NCBI RefSeq assembly: GCF_014697545.1
Contig: NZ_JACJSA010000007.1
Span: 248,001 to 312,000, forward strand
DNA from: Oscillatoria sp. FACHB-1407
GTDB taxonomy: Bacteria; Cyanobacteriota; Cyanobacteriia; Elainellales; Elainellaceae
Direction: 5' to 3'
Length of the DNA stretch: 64,000 nucleotides
The notes under the pieces were generated by a model. It was not told the DNA's origin. It was given only the letters and a program-made list of their open reading frames with translations, and ran no database searches. The stretch's first letter is position 1; each line of letters opens with the position of its first letter. This document shows, piece after piece, positions 1 to 7,153 of the stretch. Both the position numbers and the translations under genes were made by a program.

Positions 1-165
1 GCTACCGCAACCCGTACCAGCTTCGATAATGTCACGATTACCGGAGCAGATTTTACCGATGCCATCCTCGATCGCTACGAGATTGCCCAACTGTGCAAAC
101 GAGCAGAAGGCGTTAATCCAGTAACGGGTGTCGCGACTCGTGACAGTTTAGGATGCCGGGAATAG
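1..165 (+). CDS. Pentapeptide-repeat protein, C-terminal end (5' end outside window)
   Basis: The open frame from base 1 to a TAG at 163-165 encodes the last 54 residues of a longer protein. It holds degenerate pentapeptide units (around [17 protein letters not shown]) followed by a tail reading [18 protein letters not shown]. This tail resembles those of cyanobacterial pentapeptide-repeat proteins, some of which are thylakoid-lumenal. The repeats would form the end of a right-handed quadrilateral beta-helix, a binding scaffold rather than an enzyme. The start, any signal peptide and the total length lie upstream of the window. Family assignment rests only on repeat pattern and tail. Confidence 0.75.
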   Translation, partial: ATATRTSFDNVTITGADFTDAILDRYEIAQLCKRAEGVNPVTGVATRDSLGCRE

Positions 166-400
166 GGAGGCGATCGAGATAGGGTGCAGGGGTGGAATCC
201 CTGATCGCCGCAAGCCTTCACATCCCCTTTTTTAAGGGATGTGCGTAAGACTATAAAATATGAAGGAATGGCAGACTTACACCCCTTACAACCATTGCCT
301 ATCAAGGGATTGTGGTTGATCAACAAAAACCGTCAGGACGGGCTATACCTTTGACCAGGAGTACAAGCCCTGGTTAGAGAGCATCTTGCAAGCCGACCTC

Positions 401-427
401 TAAAATCCAAAATCTAAAATCCAAAAT
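401..427. repeat. Short intergenic repeat of AAAATCC/AAAATCT units
   Basis: Heptamers TAAAATC and CAAAATC alternate just upstream of the ABC ATPase start. The same units recur at 61808-61841. The rest of 166-438 shows no gene. Confidence 0.7.
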
Positions 428-438
428 GGTGTAAACCA

Positions 439-1458
439 ATGGCTCCAGCAGTTGTCATTGAAAAATTACAGAAACGCTACGGACAGGTCGAAGCTGTCAA
501 AGACGTCTCGCTGCAAATCGAACCGGGTGAAATCTTTGGTTTGTTGGGTCCCAATGGGGCGGGCAAAACCACAACGATTCGCTGTCTTTGCACTCTAACG
601 ACTCCCGATGCAGGACGCATTGAAGTCTCTGGCGTCTCTGTTTTGGATGAACCGAAACTGGCACGGCAACGGTTAGGATACGTGGCGCAAGAAGTCGCGT
701 TAGATAAGGTGCTAACTGGACGGGAACTATTGCAACTGCAAGCGGCACTCTATCACTTGCCAAAAGCGATCGCCACAGAACGCATCGACAAAATGTTGTT
801 CCTCCTGGGCTTGGGTGAATGGGCAGACAAGAAAACGGGCACCTATTCTGGCGGATTGCGGAAACGTCTTGACCTCGCTGCCGGATTGCTGCATCAACCG
901 GATGTGCTGGTGCTGGATGAGCCGACGGTTGGGCTGGATATTGAGAGCCGTTCTGCCGTATGGAACTTTTTGCGGCAACTGCGAAGCGAGGGAACCACGG
1001 TTCTCATTACCAGCCATTACCTGGAAGAAGTGGATGCCCTGGCGGATCGAGTCGCCATTATCGATCGCGGGGTGGTGATTGCATCGGGCACTCCCTCAGA
1101 GTTGAAAGACCGGATTGGGGGCGATCGCATTACGCTACGAATCCGGGAGTTTACCCCCCGTGAGGAAGCCGAAACCGCTAAGACTCTGCTGGCAAACTTT
1201 CCCTTTGTGCAGGAGGCGATCGTTAACGAAGCACAGGGTAACTCGTTAAATCTAGTCGTTGACCCTCAAAGTGATGCCTTGCTAACCATTCAACAAGCTT
1301 TAAAGGAAGCAGGTTTGCCCACCTTTGGCGTGTCGCAATCGCGTCCCAGTCTGGATGATGTCTACCTCGCGGCAACAGGTAGAACGCTGTTGGATGCCGA
1401 TCTCGCAGCGGCAGAAACTCGTGACTTGAAAAAAGAACGCAAACAAAACATGCGTTAA
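439..1458 (+). CDS. ABC exporter ATP-binding protein (DrrA/ABC-2 type)
   Basis: 339-residue nucleotide-binding subunit of an ABC-2 type exporter. Walker A GPNGAGKT is at residues 37-44, the signature loop YSGGLRKR near 136-143 and Walker B LVLDEPT at 157-163, followed by the switch histidine in LITSHYLEE. The C-terminal ~100 residues form the extension typical of DrrA-like ATPases. It should hydrolyse ATP on the cytoplasmic face to drive a membrane permease. The expected partner, an ABC-2 permease of the Ycf38 kind, is not next to it but at 7977-8867 on the same strand. ATPase and permease genes of this class are usually adjacent. The exported substrate is unknown. Confidence 0.93.
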   Translation: MAPAVVIEKLQKRYGQVEAVKDVSLQIEPGEIFGLLGPNGAGKTTTIRCLCTLTTPDAGRIEVSGVSVLDEPKLARQRLGYVAQEVALDKVLTGRELLQLQAALYHLPKAIATERIDKMLFLLGLGEWADKKTGTYSGGLRKRLDLAAGLLHQPDVLVLDEPTVGLDIESRSAVWNFLRQLRSEGTTVLITSHYLEEVDALADRVAIIDRGVVIASGTPSELKDRIGGDRITLRIREFTPREEAETAKTLLANFPFVQEAIVNEAQGNSLNLVVDPQSDALLTIQQALKEAGLPTFGVSQSRPSLDDVYLAATGRTLLDADLAAAETRDLKKERKQNMR

Positions 1459-1463
1459 CCCTC

Positions 1464-1496
1464 AGATCTCTAGCTTTTTCAAAAATCCAGGGATCT
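1464..1496. repeat. REP-like imperfect hairpin after the ABC ATPase
   Basis: Six bases after the ATPase stop, AGATCTCTAGC and its imperfect complement CCAGGGATCT form a ~16-bp stem with two mismatches. It is related to the hairpins at 3431-3463, 4097-4129 and 34464-34497. It may terminate or stabilise the upstream transcript. Confidence 0.6.
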
Positions 1497-1521
1497 CACT
1501 GGTTTCCTTTACTATCCCAAC

Positions 1522-2394
1522 TCAACAAAGGGTTGCCTCATGCAGAAACTTAGCAACGGCAGGGGTCACACTGGGTAGCGAGGGAACGGCAAAGGCAAGC
1601 TGTCTGAACTGTCGTGGCTCAAGTGACATCATGTGTAACTGGGAGCGATCGCTCGGTAATGCCATCTCCGGCACAATCGTGGCTCCCATTCCTTCTTGCA
1701 CCATCACAAAAATCGTCCGCAAATCAATCACCTCACACTGGATTTTTGGGGTGATTTTGGCTTTGCGAAACATCGCTGTAATCAACGGTTTGCAGCCTGC
1801 TTTCGACATGATGAACGGTTCCTGTGCCAGTTGGCGAATGGAGATCTGCGAGTGTTGTGCCAGAGGGTGCTGGAGTGAAGTCACCACTAAAAACTCATCC
1901 TTTGTGATGGGAATAGTTTCTAGCTCATCAATCGGTAAAACGACCACACCAACATCCACCGCGCGGGTATGAATCCACTCCCGCACTTCATCATCGGTTC
2001 CCTCAAACAGTACCACCTCAATACCGGGATATCGCTGCCGAAATTGGCGCAACACTTTTGGAAGAAATTGAGCCGAGACACTGGGAAAGCTTCCCAAACG
2101 AACTTTTCCGGCTTCCAGTCCGACTGCGGCAGATGTTTCCTGATGAATATGTTCAACACAAGCCAGCATTTCTTGCGCTTGCAGCAGCACTCGTTGACCA
2201 ATATCCGTGAGAAAAACACCAGTGCGATCGCGCTCCAATAAAGACACTTGCAATTCTTTCTCTAACGCAGCGACGGCATGGCTTACGGCAGATTGGGTCA
2301 TGCCCAACTGTTCACTGGCGATGGTGAAACTTCGCATCTCTGCAACGGTAGCAAAGGCTTGAATCTGCGCCAGGGTGATATGAATTCGTTTCAT
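1522..2394 (-). CDS. LysR-family transcriptional regulator
   Basis: 290-residue LTTR. The N-terminal winged HTH spans residues ~4-62 (LAQIQAFATVAEMRSFTIAS, then MTQSAVSHAVAALEKEL). It is followed by an effector-binding domain with the usual start near GKVRLGSFPSV (residue ~96). Such proteins act as tetramers sensing small molecules, often regulating a divergent gene. Here the divergent gene is the GATase-like protein at 2751. The 356-bp gap between them contains T-N11-A-like patches (TGCATCAAATGCATCA near 2395-2410) that could be operators, but also a dispersed repeat. The ligand cannot be predicted. Confidence 0.92.
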   Translation of the reverse strand: MKRIHITLAQIQAFATVAEMRSFTIASEQLGMTQSAVSHAVAALEKELQVSLLERDRTGVFLTDIGQRVLLQAQEMLACVEHIHQETSAAVGLEAGKVRLGSFPSVSAQFLPKVLRQFRQRYPGIEVVLFEGTDDEVREWIHTRAVDVGVVVLPIDELETIPITKDEFLVVTSLQHPLAQHSQISIRQLAQEPFIMSKAGCKPLITAMFRKAKITPKIQCEVIDLRTIFVMVQEGMGATIVPEMALPSDRSQLHMMSLEPRQFRQLAFAVPSLPSVTPAVAKFLHEATLC

Positions 2395-2750
2395 GCATCA
2401 AATGCATCAAATCAATTTGACTCATGATTATACGGCTATTTAAGCTAATACCAATTCGATCGTTCAAGACTACCCATCTGACCCCTACTAACCTTCCCTT
2501 GACAAGTTTGCAAGTCCTCAACCCTTGTCACGACTAGAAGCACCCGTACTTGGAACCGATGCGAAGCGCGCCTTTGGGTTAACTCAAAAACCTTCTGCTA
2601 GGGGGTTTGGGGGAGGCAGTGGCGTCCCCCAATGGGGGTTTGGGGGAGAATCCCCCAATGCCTGGTTCTCAACCTCATTCTGGCGATAGGGTGTGACCCG
2701 TAGAAACAATTTCTAGAACTGCCATCAAACCCATATTGGAGGATTACACG
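2395..2750. other. Intergenic region between LysR and GATase genes
   Basis: 356 bp without a gene. The LysR-proximal side has the direct repeat GCATCAAAT/GCATCAAAT. Most of the rest is a dispersed repeat (2538-2690). A GGAGG ribosome-binding site at 2738-2742 serves the ATG at 2751. Confidence 0.6.
2538..2690. repeat. Dispersed repeat, copy 1 (copy 2 carries the IS at 14258)
   Basis: Begins AAGCACCCGTACTTGGAA, continues through GATGCGAAGCGCG and ends in G-rich/C-rich inverted segments (GGGGGTTTGGGGGA; TCCCCCAATGCCTGGTTCT). The same order of motifs occurs at 14172-14257 and resumes at 15667-15705, where it is split by an insertion sequence. This copy is therefore an empty-site reference. It also contains an extra GGGGGTTTGGGGGAGAATCCCCC unit lacking from the other copy. 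Confidence 0.8.
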
Positions 2751-3431
2751 ATGAGCCGCATTGCCATTTTGGGAGAGTATGATCCCACCTTTGAGCCGCA
2801 TATCGCAACCGATCGCGCGATCGCCCATTCCAGTGCTCAATTGGGCTGTGAAGTCGAAGCAGAGTGGATCTCAACGCCAGATTGCGATCGCTCCAAGTTG
2901 GCGACCTATGCGGGTATCTGGGTTGCACCCGGTAGCCCTTACAGAGCGATGGAGAAGTTGCTGGATGTCATTCGTTATGCCCGTGAAAACCAGATCCCCT
3001 GCTTGGGAACCTGTGGTGGATTTCAGCACATGATCCTGGAATATGCCCGCAATGTACTTGGGTTTCAGGAGGCTCAAAGCCAGGAGAATGATCCCTATGC
3101 CTCGCATCTGTTTATCTCAAAACTTGATTGCTCACTAGCAGGGCGCGAGATGCAATTGACCTTTACCAAAGGCTCGCAAATTGCCACGATTTATGGTTCG
3201 TTAACCGCTGTTGAACGCTATTACTGCAACTTTGGTGTGAATCCAGATTATGTGCCGCAGTTAAAGAGCCAGTCTTTGCAGATCACAGGTTCAGACAGTG
3301 AAGGCGAGGTGAGAGTGATTGAGCTTCCTGGTCATCCCTTTTTCATTGGCACGTTGTTTGTTCCACAAGCGCGATCGACGGTTGAGTTACCGCATCCGAT
3401 TGTGACCGCATTCCTGAAAACTGTTCTTTAA
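2751..3431 (+). CDS. Stand-alone class I glutamine amidotransferase, CTP-synthase C-terminal type
   Basis: 226 residues from the ATG at 2751, which follows GGAGG by 8 bases. The protein matches the glutaminase half of CTP synthase without the amidoligase half: oxyanion region GIWVAPGSP (residues ~55-63), nucleophile elbow LGTCGGFQH with Cys88, and a C-terminal PGHPFF with His195. In PyrG the catalytic His is followed by Pro-Glu (HPE). Here the Glu position is Phe197, so the classical Cys-His-Glu triad is incomplete. NCBI calls similar proteins 'CTP synthase C-terminal region-related'. Substrate and partner are unknown. It is divergent from the LysR gene, which may regulate it. Confidence 0.8.
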   Translation: MSRIAILGEYDPTFEPHIATDRAIAHSSAQLGCEVEAEWISTPDCDRSKLATYAGIWVAPGSPYRAMEKLLDVIRYARENQIPCLGTCGGFQHMILEYARNVLGFQEAQSQENDPYASHLFISKLDCSLAGREMQLTFTKGSQIATIYGSLTAVERYYCNFGVNPDYVPQLKSQSLQITGSDSEGEVRVIELPGHPFFIGTLFVPQARSTVELPHPIVTAFLKTVL

Positions 3432-3463
3432 GCTCTCCGGCTTCTCGAAAAAATTAGGGATCT
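3431..3463. repeat. REP-like half-degenerate hairpin upstream of the RAYT gene
   Basis: AGCTCTCCGGCTTCTCGAA closely matches the reverse complement of 34464-34497 and resembles the perfect hairpin at 4097. The right arm (TTAGGGATCT) is degenerate. It sits directly at the GATase stop, 53 bp before the transposase start. Confidence 0.6.
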
Positions 3464-3515
3464 AAAGGGTGATGGCGGGAACGCTAAGCGTAATTTCCTC
3501 TCGCTAAAGCCTCTC

Positions 3516-4088
3516 ATGCCACGTTGCACTCTTAGCTTTCAGCCCGGTTATTACTACCACCTCTACAATCGAGGGAGTAACCGACAAAATATCTTTTTTG
3601 AGCGTGAGAATTATCTCTATTTTTTGCGATTGCTGCGTCGTTATTTGGTCGAGCAAATTATTGAGATTTTGGCTTATTGTTTGATGCCAAACCACTATCA
3701 TCTGTTGGTGTATTGCAAAACGGAGCGTGTCACCGAAGGAATGCGATCGCTCTCACTGGCGTATACCAAGGCGATCAATTGTCGTTACAACCGAGTTGGA
3801 ACCATCTTTCAAAGACAATATCAAGCTACCTGGGTTGATCGAGAGGTGTACCTTCATCATTTGGTGCAATACATTCATTTCAATCCGGTAAAAGCTGAGA
3901 TGGTGAGGACTCCAGAGGAATGGGAGTTTTCCAGTTATCGTGACTATGCAGGACTACGGAATGGCACCTTGCCGCAAACACAAATGATTCGAGAGTTATT
4001 CGGCTCAGAGTTGGCGTATCAATCGTTTTTAACGCAACAACAATTGTCATCAATGGCGGTGGTGCGATCGCTCATGTTAGATGAGTGA
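3516..4088 (+). CDS. REP-associated tyrosine transposase (RAYT, Y1/HUH family)
   Basis: 190 residues. The HUH metal-binding motif is in LMPNHYHLLVY (residues ~57-67) and the catalytic tyrosine is in VQYIHFNPVKAEM (~117-129). Both are diagnostic of TnpA_REP proteins, single-strand transposases related to IS200/IS605 that process REP hairpins. Length is normal and no frame break is seen, so it may be active. REP-like hairpins lie on both sides: 3431-3463 upstream and a perfect 15-bp stem at 4097-4129, eight bases after the stop. That is the expected RAYT-REP arrangement. Such genes are usually single-copy, vertically kept and non-proliferative. Confidence 0.92.
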   Translation: MPRCTLSFQPGYYYHLYNRGSNRQNIFFERENYLYFLRLLRRYLVEQIIEILAYCLMPNHYHLLVYCKTERVTEGMRSLSLAYTKAINCRYNRVGTIFQRQYQATWVDREVYLHHLVQYIHFNPVKAEMVRTPEEWEFSSYRDYAGLRNGTLPQTQMIRELFGSELAYQSFLTQQQLSSMAVVRSLMLDE

Positions 4089-4096
4089 GGCTTTTC

Positions 4097-4129
4097 AGAT
4101 CTCCAACTTCTGCCAGAAGTTGGAGATCT
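4097..4129. repeat. Perfect REP-like hairpin (15-bp stem, GCC loop)
   Basis: AGATCTCCAACTTCT (4097-4111), loop GCC, AGAAGTTGGAGATCT (4115-4129). It lies between the convergent RAYT and TIR-GUN4 genes. It could be the cognate substrate of the RAYT and also a bidirectional transcription stop. Confidence 0.85.
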
Positions 4130-4137
4130 AGGGTTTG

Positions 4138-5574
4138 CTACAGCTTACAAGTCTCAACGCGAGAGAAGAGATCCCAGCCCCACGAACCCAAATCCAGCAA
4201 CGAAACCCAATCCTCTATCACAGGTAATTCTCCAGAAGGGGAAAATGAAAGGTTCTTCTTGAGGTCACGGTAGCTTACATAATTTCCCTCTATGCGCCAT
4301 CCGACACGATCGCAAAACTTCTCCCAGATTTCGTTACCAGGATATTCGCCATCTAATTCAGCACCGCACTCGACGTAAATTTGCTTTTGCACACTAAAGC
4401 CAAACTTACCGTTACTGTATTTAACCCAGAGGCAATCGATTGTCTTTAGGTCAACACAGGGGAAGTTCAACAAGTCTCGGCTTTTAACCTGCCACCATCC
4501 TTTCTTACCGATGGCTTGCAGCATTCGCTTGGTGGTTTCCTGATCTGCTTCTTTCCAATCCCCTGCTTGCAGCAAATCGCGCAAGTAAGCATAGTCAACC
4601 CCTTTCTTAGATTCCAAAGGGATGTTATCACTGGATAGAATCCCCCTAACCCCCCTTATCAAGGGAGGTGCCGCAGGCGGGGGGATCTTTACGGCAGAAG
4701 GTGGTTTTGTCGTGATGGGGTTTGGTGCGACCTCGGCAATCACGCGATCGCTCAGTGTCTTAACCTCTTCGTCGTTCAGGTTCAACGTCTTTTGCAATCG
4801 CTCCAATCGACTCTGAGCCGCTTTGCTCAACGGATATTCCTGTTGCAGCATCGCACTCAAGGTTTGGGCATAGGTCTGATAGGGCTTGAGCGTATCTTGC
4901 TCGATCACCCCTGCCTGTTCTGCTGAGAGCTTTAAGCTATCTCGCAATCCATCCAAATAGACCCTGCTCACAGGCGAGATCATTCCTCCGTCTTCGCAGA
5001 TGCAGTGCCGTACTTCGTCTCGATAGTGCGATTCTCCCTGCCCTGACTGTCGGATTTCTTGAGTTGTAGGGTCTTCAGGTGAAGGAGCAACAGTATCGCC
5101 CGTGACTCGCTGTTGTTGACGTAGTGCCCTCAACTGTTCTGCTGCGGCTCGAATGCCCTGAGCCACATTCATCATGGCTTCGTCCTGGTCATCCCATCTG
5201 GTAATGGGTTTGGCATCCTTGGGAAATGCCTGGAGTTTACCAAAAGGAGCACCGCTCCAATCTACCGGACGCAGGATCACCGGAATGACGCAGGCTGAAC
5301 CGCTTTCATGCCGCTCCATCGCTCGTTGCAGTTCAATGCCCCAGCAATAGTCAGAACTGAGAAACGATGCGCTGATCAGTAACAGAATAATATCTGCCTG
5401 ATTCAGATTCGTCTCGATCTCCGTTGCCCACTCGCTACCTGCTCCAATCTGGCGATCGTGCCATGAGGAAATCACGCCCTGGCGTTCCAGGATCTTCAGG
5501 TGTTCTGCGAGTTTGTCGCGCAGTGCCTCATCTTTGTGAGAGTAGGAGAAGAAAAGGGCGATCGCCTCTGACAT
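4138..5574 (-). CDS. TIR domain-GUN4 domain fusion protein
   Basis: 478 residues from the ATG at 5574, chosen because the TIR fold starts at once (MSEAIALFFSYSHKDE). TIR domain: residues 5-145, with FFSYSHKDEALRDKL, HDRQIGAGSEWATEI and the SSDYCWGIE segment. Glu81 sits where TIR NADases have their catalytic Glu. A helical region (~190-280) follows, then a Pro-rich linker (~293-325) partly encoded by an interspersed repeat. The C-terminal GUN4 domain (~325-470) shows YAYLRDLLQAGDWKEAD, DLKTIDCLWVKYSNGKFG and WEKFCDRVGWR. GUN4 binds porphyrins in chlorophyll synthesis; cyanobacteria fuse it to many signalling and conflict domains. Likely a sensor-effector of stress or defence, but the trigger is unknown. 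Convergent with RAYT, divergent from the ParA cassette. Confidence 0.88.
   Translation of the reverse strand: MSEAIALFFSYSHKDEALRDKLAEHLKILERQGVISSWHDRQIGAGSEWATEIETNLNQADIILLLISASFLSSDYCWGIELQRAMERHESGSACVIPVILRPVDWSGAPFGKLQAFPKDAKPITRWDDQDEAMMNVAQGIRAAAEQLRALRQQQRVTGDTVAPSPEDPTTQEIRQSGQGESHYRDEVRHCICEDGGMISPVSRVYLDGLRDSLKLSAEQAGVIEQDTLKPYQTYAQTLSAMLQQEYPLSKAAQSRLERLQKTLNLNDEEVKTLSDRVIAEVAPNPITTKPPSAVKIPPPAAPPLIRGVRGILSSDNIPLESKKGVDYAYLRDLLQAGDWKEADQETTKRMLQAIGKKGWWQVKSRDLLNFPCVDLKTIDCLWVKYSNGKFGFSVQKQIYVECGAELDGEYPGNEIWEKFCDRVGWRIEGNYVSYRDLKKNLSFSPSGELPVIEDWVSLLDLGSWGWDLFSRVETCKL
4639..4685. repeat. Interspersed C-rich repeat inside the TIR-GUN4 coding sequence
   Basis: CCCCCTAACCCCCCTTATCA, then AAGGGAGG and CGGGGGGA: an imperfect palindrome of a type common between cyanobacterial genes. 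On the minus strand it is translated in frame as part of APPLIRGVRGIL, the linker before the GUN4 domain, so it adds residues without breaking the reading frame. Confidence 0.75.
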
Positions 5575-5812
5575 TCCCAAGGTTATTGACCTGGAGTGAA
5601 ATAAATTACTGATTTGAATTGTAACCGCTTGATCGATAGTAAAGCCTCCTAAAAATGGGACACTCACTTGTTAACCGCATCTCAAACGTAGTAATCAATA
5701 CAACTAGAATTCTTGAAATATCCGGACTGAAAGATTTTTCTGGGAAGGGAGGAATAGTCTGTGAGCGATCGTTTCTACGGCTCGACAGAACTAAAATTTA
5801 TCCTCACACCCT
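5575..5812. promoter_or_regulatory. Divergent intergenic region between TIR-GUN4 and the ParA cassette
   Basis: 238 bp between two divergent genes must contain both start regions. No clear consensus promoter or operator was recognised. GGGAGGAATAGTCTGTG near 5746-5762 looks like a ribosome-binding site with a GTG, but the frame it opens is short and differs from the ParA frame. Confidence 0.35.
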
Positions 5813-7153
5813 ATGCCACTCACTACTCTTCAAACTGCTCTGCAAAGTCTTCCAGAGGGAGCACAAGAACCAATTGTTACCAGTCAGTTTGCAGGTCATT
5901 TTCTAGAAGCTTTGGGCTTTGCCAGCAATGAATGTTGTCCTGGCTACAACACAAAAGATAGAGGGATTGCCGACTATGCACTCCGCAAAAATTTAGAGAA
6001 TGATATCTTCATCAATACTAAAACCAATCCCTATGTGATGGTTGAGTTGAAAGGAAGGCAAATTAATCTTAGTCCTAATTCATCTGCTTACAGAGATACA
6101 TACAAACAGATTGAAGGATATTTGCTATCTGAAAACACTAAATCATCACAATGGGGTTTAATTACCAATTCAATTTATGTACAGCTATTTCGTAAACACG
6201 GAAGAGTGATTTATCCTGCGACTACTTGCCTGAAATTGAATCTTGATAATGTGGATGAAATTGCGAATTTTCTTCGAGATAAAATTCACCATCCACCTAG
6301 AGCATTAACAGTGGCAGTCTACAACAACAAAGGTGGAGTTGGTAAGACTACAACCGTCGTCAATCTAGCCGCCACTTTAACCCTAAAAGGAAAAAGAGTA
6401 CTCATTGTTGACTTTGACCCAAATCAACAAGACCTTACCAACTCGTTAGGCATACCATTAAGCGACTGTAATTTTTACGAAATTCTCAATAATAAGAAAT
6501 CAGACATTAGGACAGCGATCAAACCTTTCTCAATTCGGGTAAACGGGAGAAATAGTAACACAGAAATTAAGTTTGATGTGATCCCAGCCGATCGCAAGTT
6601 AGCTTATGAGATTGCTGAGATTGAACTCCGTAGAATGTTCAAATTTCAGCGATTATCTCAAGTCCTTAAACCTTTGAAGTCACATTACGACTACATTTTG
6701 ATTGATTCTCCGCCTAACTGGCGAATTTTTAGCCAGAGTGCAGTTTATGCCTCTGATGTAGTCTTAATTCCAACGAAACATAACAACATTTATTCGATAG
6801 AAAATGCTGTCGGTGTTATTAAACAGTTTATCCCTGAGATTCAGGAAGTCCGAGATGATGGGGGCCCAATTGCATTGCCAATCTTTTTCAACGGAGAAAA
6901 GACAACAGAAACCTCACTCACTTTTGTGCAAAAAGAAATTAACAGAATTGTTGAAACGGCGAAAGAAGATGGGTTTGATTTATCTCCCTACTTCTTACCC
7001 ACTTCTTTTCCTCAAGAACGCTCTAAAATTTTTGAACTCCCAGGTTTTGCCCACATTGCAAATGCAGCGTTTGCCCGAATTCCCGCTGTTTACCGCAATA
7101 AAACTATTTATGAATATTATGTGAACTTAGCAAAGGAGTACTTTTTGCAATGA
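5813..7153 (+). CDS. HsdR_N/PD-(D/E)XK-like domain fused to a ParA/MinD-type ATPase
   Basis: 446 residues. Residues ~20-155 resemble the N-terminal nuclease domain of type I restriction R subunits: Asp54 in GIADYALRKN, Glu78-x-Lys80 in YVMVELKGR, and Gln99 in YKQIEGYLL, a D-ExK-Q pattern. Residues ~165-440 are a Walker-type ParA ATPase: NNKGGVGKTTTVVNLAATL with deviant Walker A at 173-180, VLIVDFDPNQQ, and YDYILIDSPPN at ~292-302. ParA proteins move or position DNA or protein cargo. Fusion to a nuclease-like domain suggests DNA surveillance rather than plain partitioning. Its stop overlaps the next gene's start (ATGA). The region is AT-rich by eye and poor in HIP1 sites, which suggests horizontal transfer. 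Confidence 0.8.
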   Translation: MPLTTLQTALQSLPEGAQEPIVTSQFAGHFLEALGFASNECCPGYNTKDRGIADYALRKNLENDIFINTKTNPYVMVELKGRQINLSPNSSAYRDTYKQIEGYLLSENTKSSQWGLITNSIYVQLFRKHGRVIYPATTCLKLNLDNVDEIANFLRDKIHHPPRALTVAVYNNKGGVGKTTTVVNLAATLTLKGKRVLIVDFDPNQQDLTNSLGIPLSDCNFYEILNNKKSDIRTAIKPFSIRVNGRNSNTEIKFDVIPADRKLAYEIAEIELRRMFKFQRLSQVLKPLKSHYDYILIDSPPNWRIFSQSAVYASDVVLIPTKHNNIYSIENAVGVIKQFIPEIQEVRDDGGPIALPIFFNGEKTTETSLTFVQKEINRIVETAKEDGFDLSPYFLPTSFPQERSKIFELPGFAHIANAAFARIPAVYRNKTIYEYYVNLAKEYFLQ

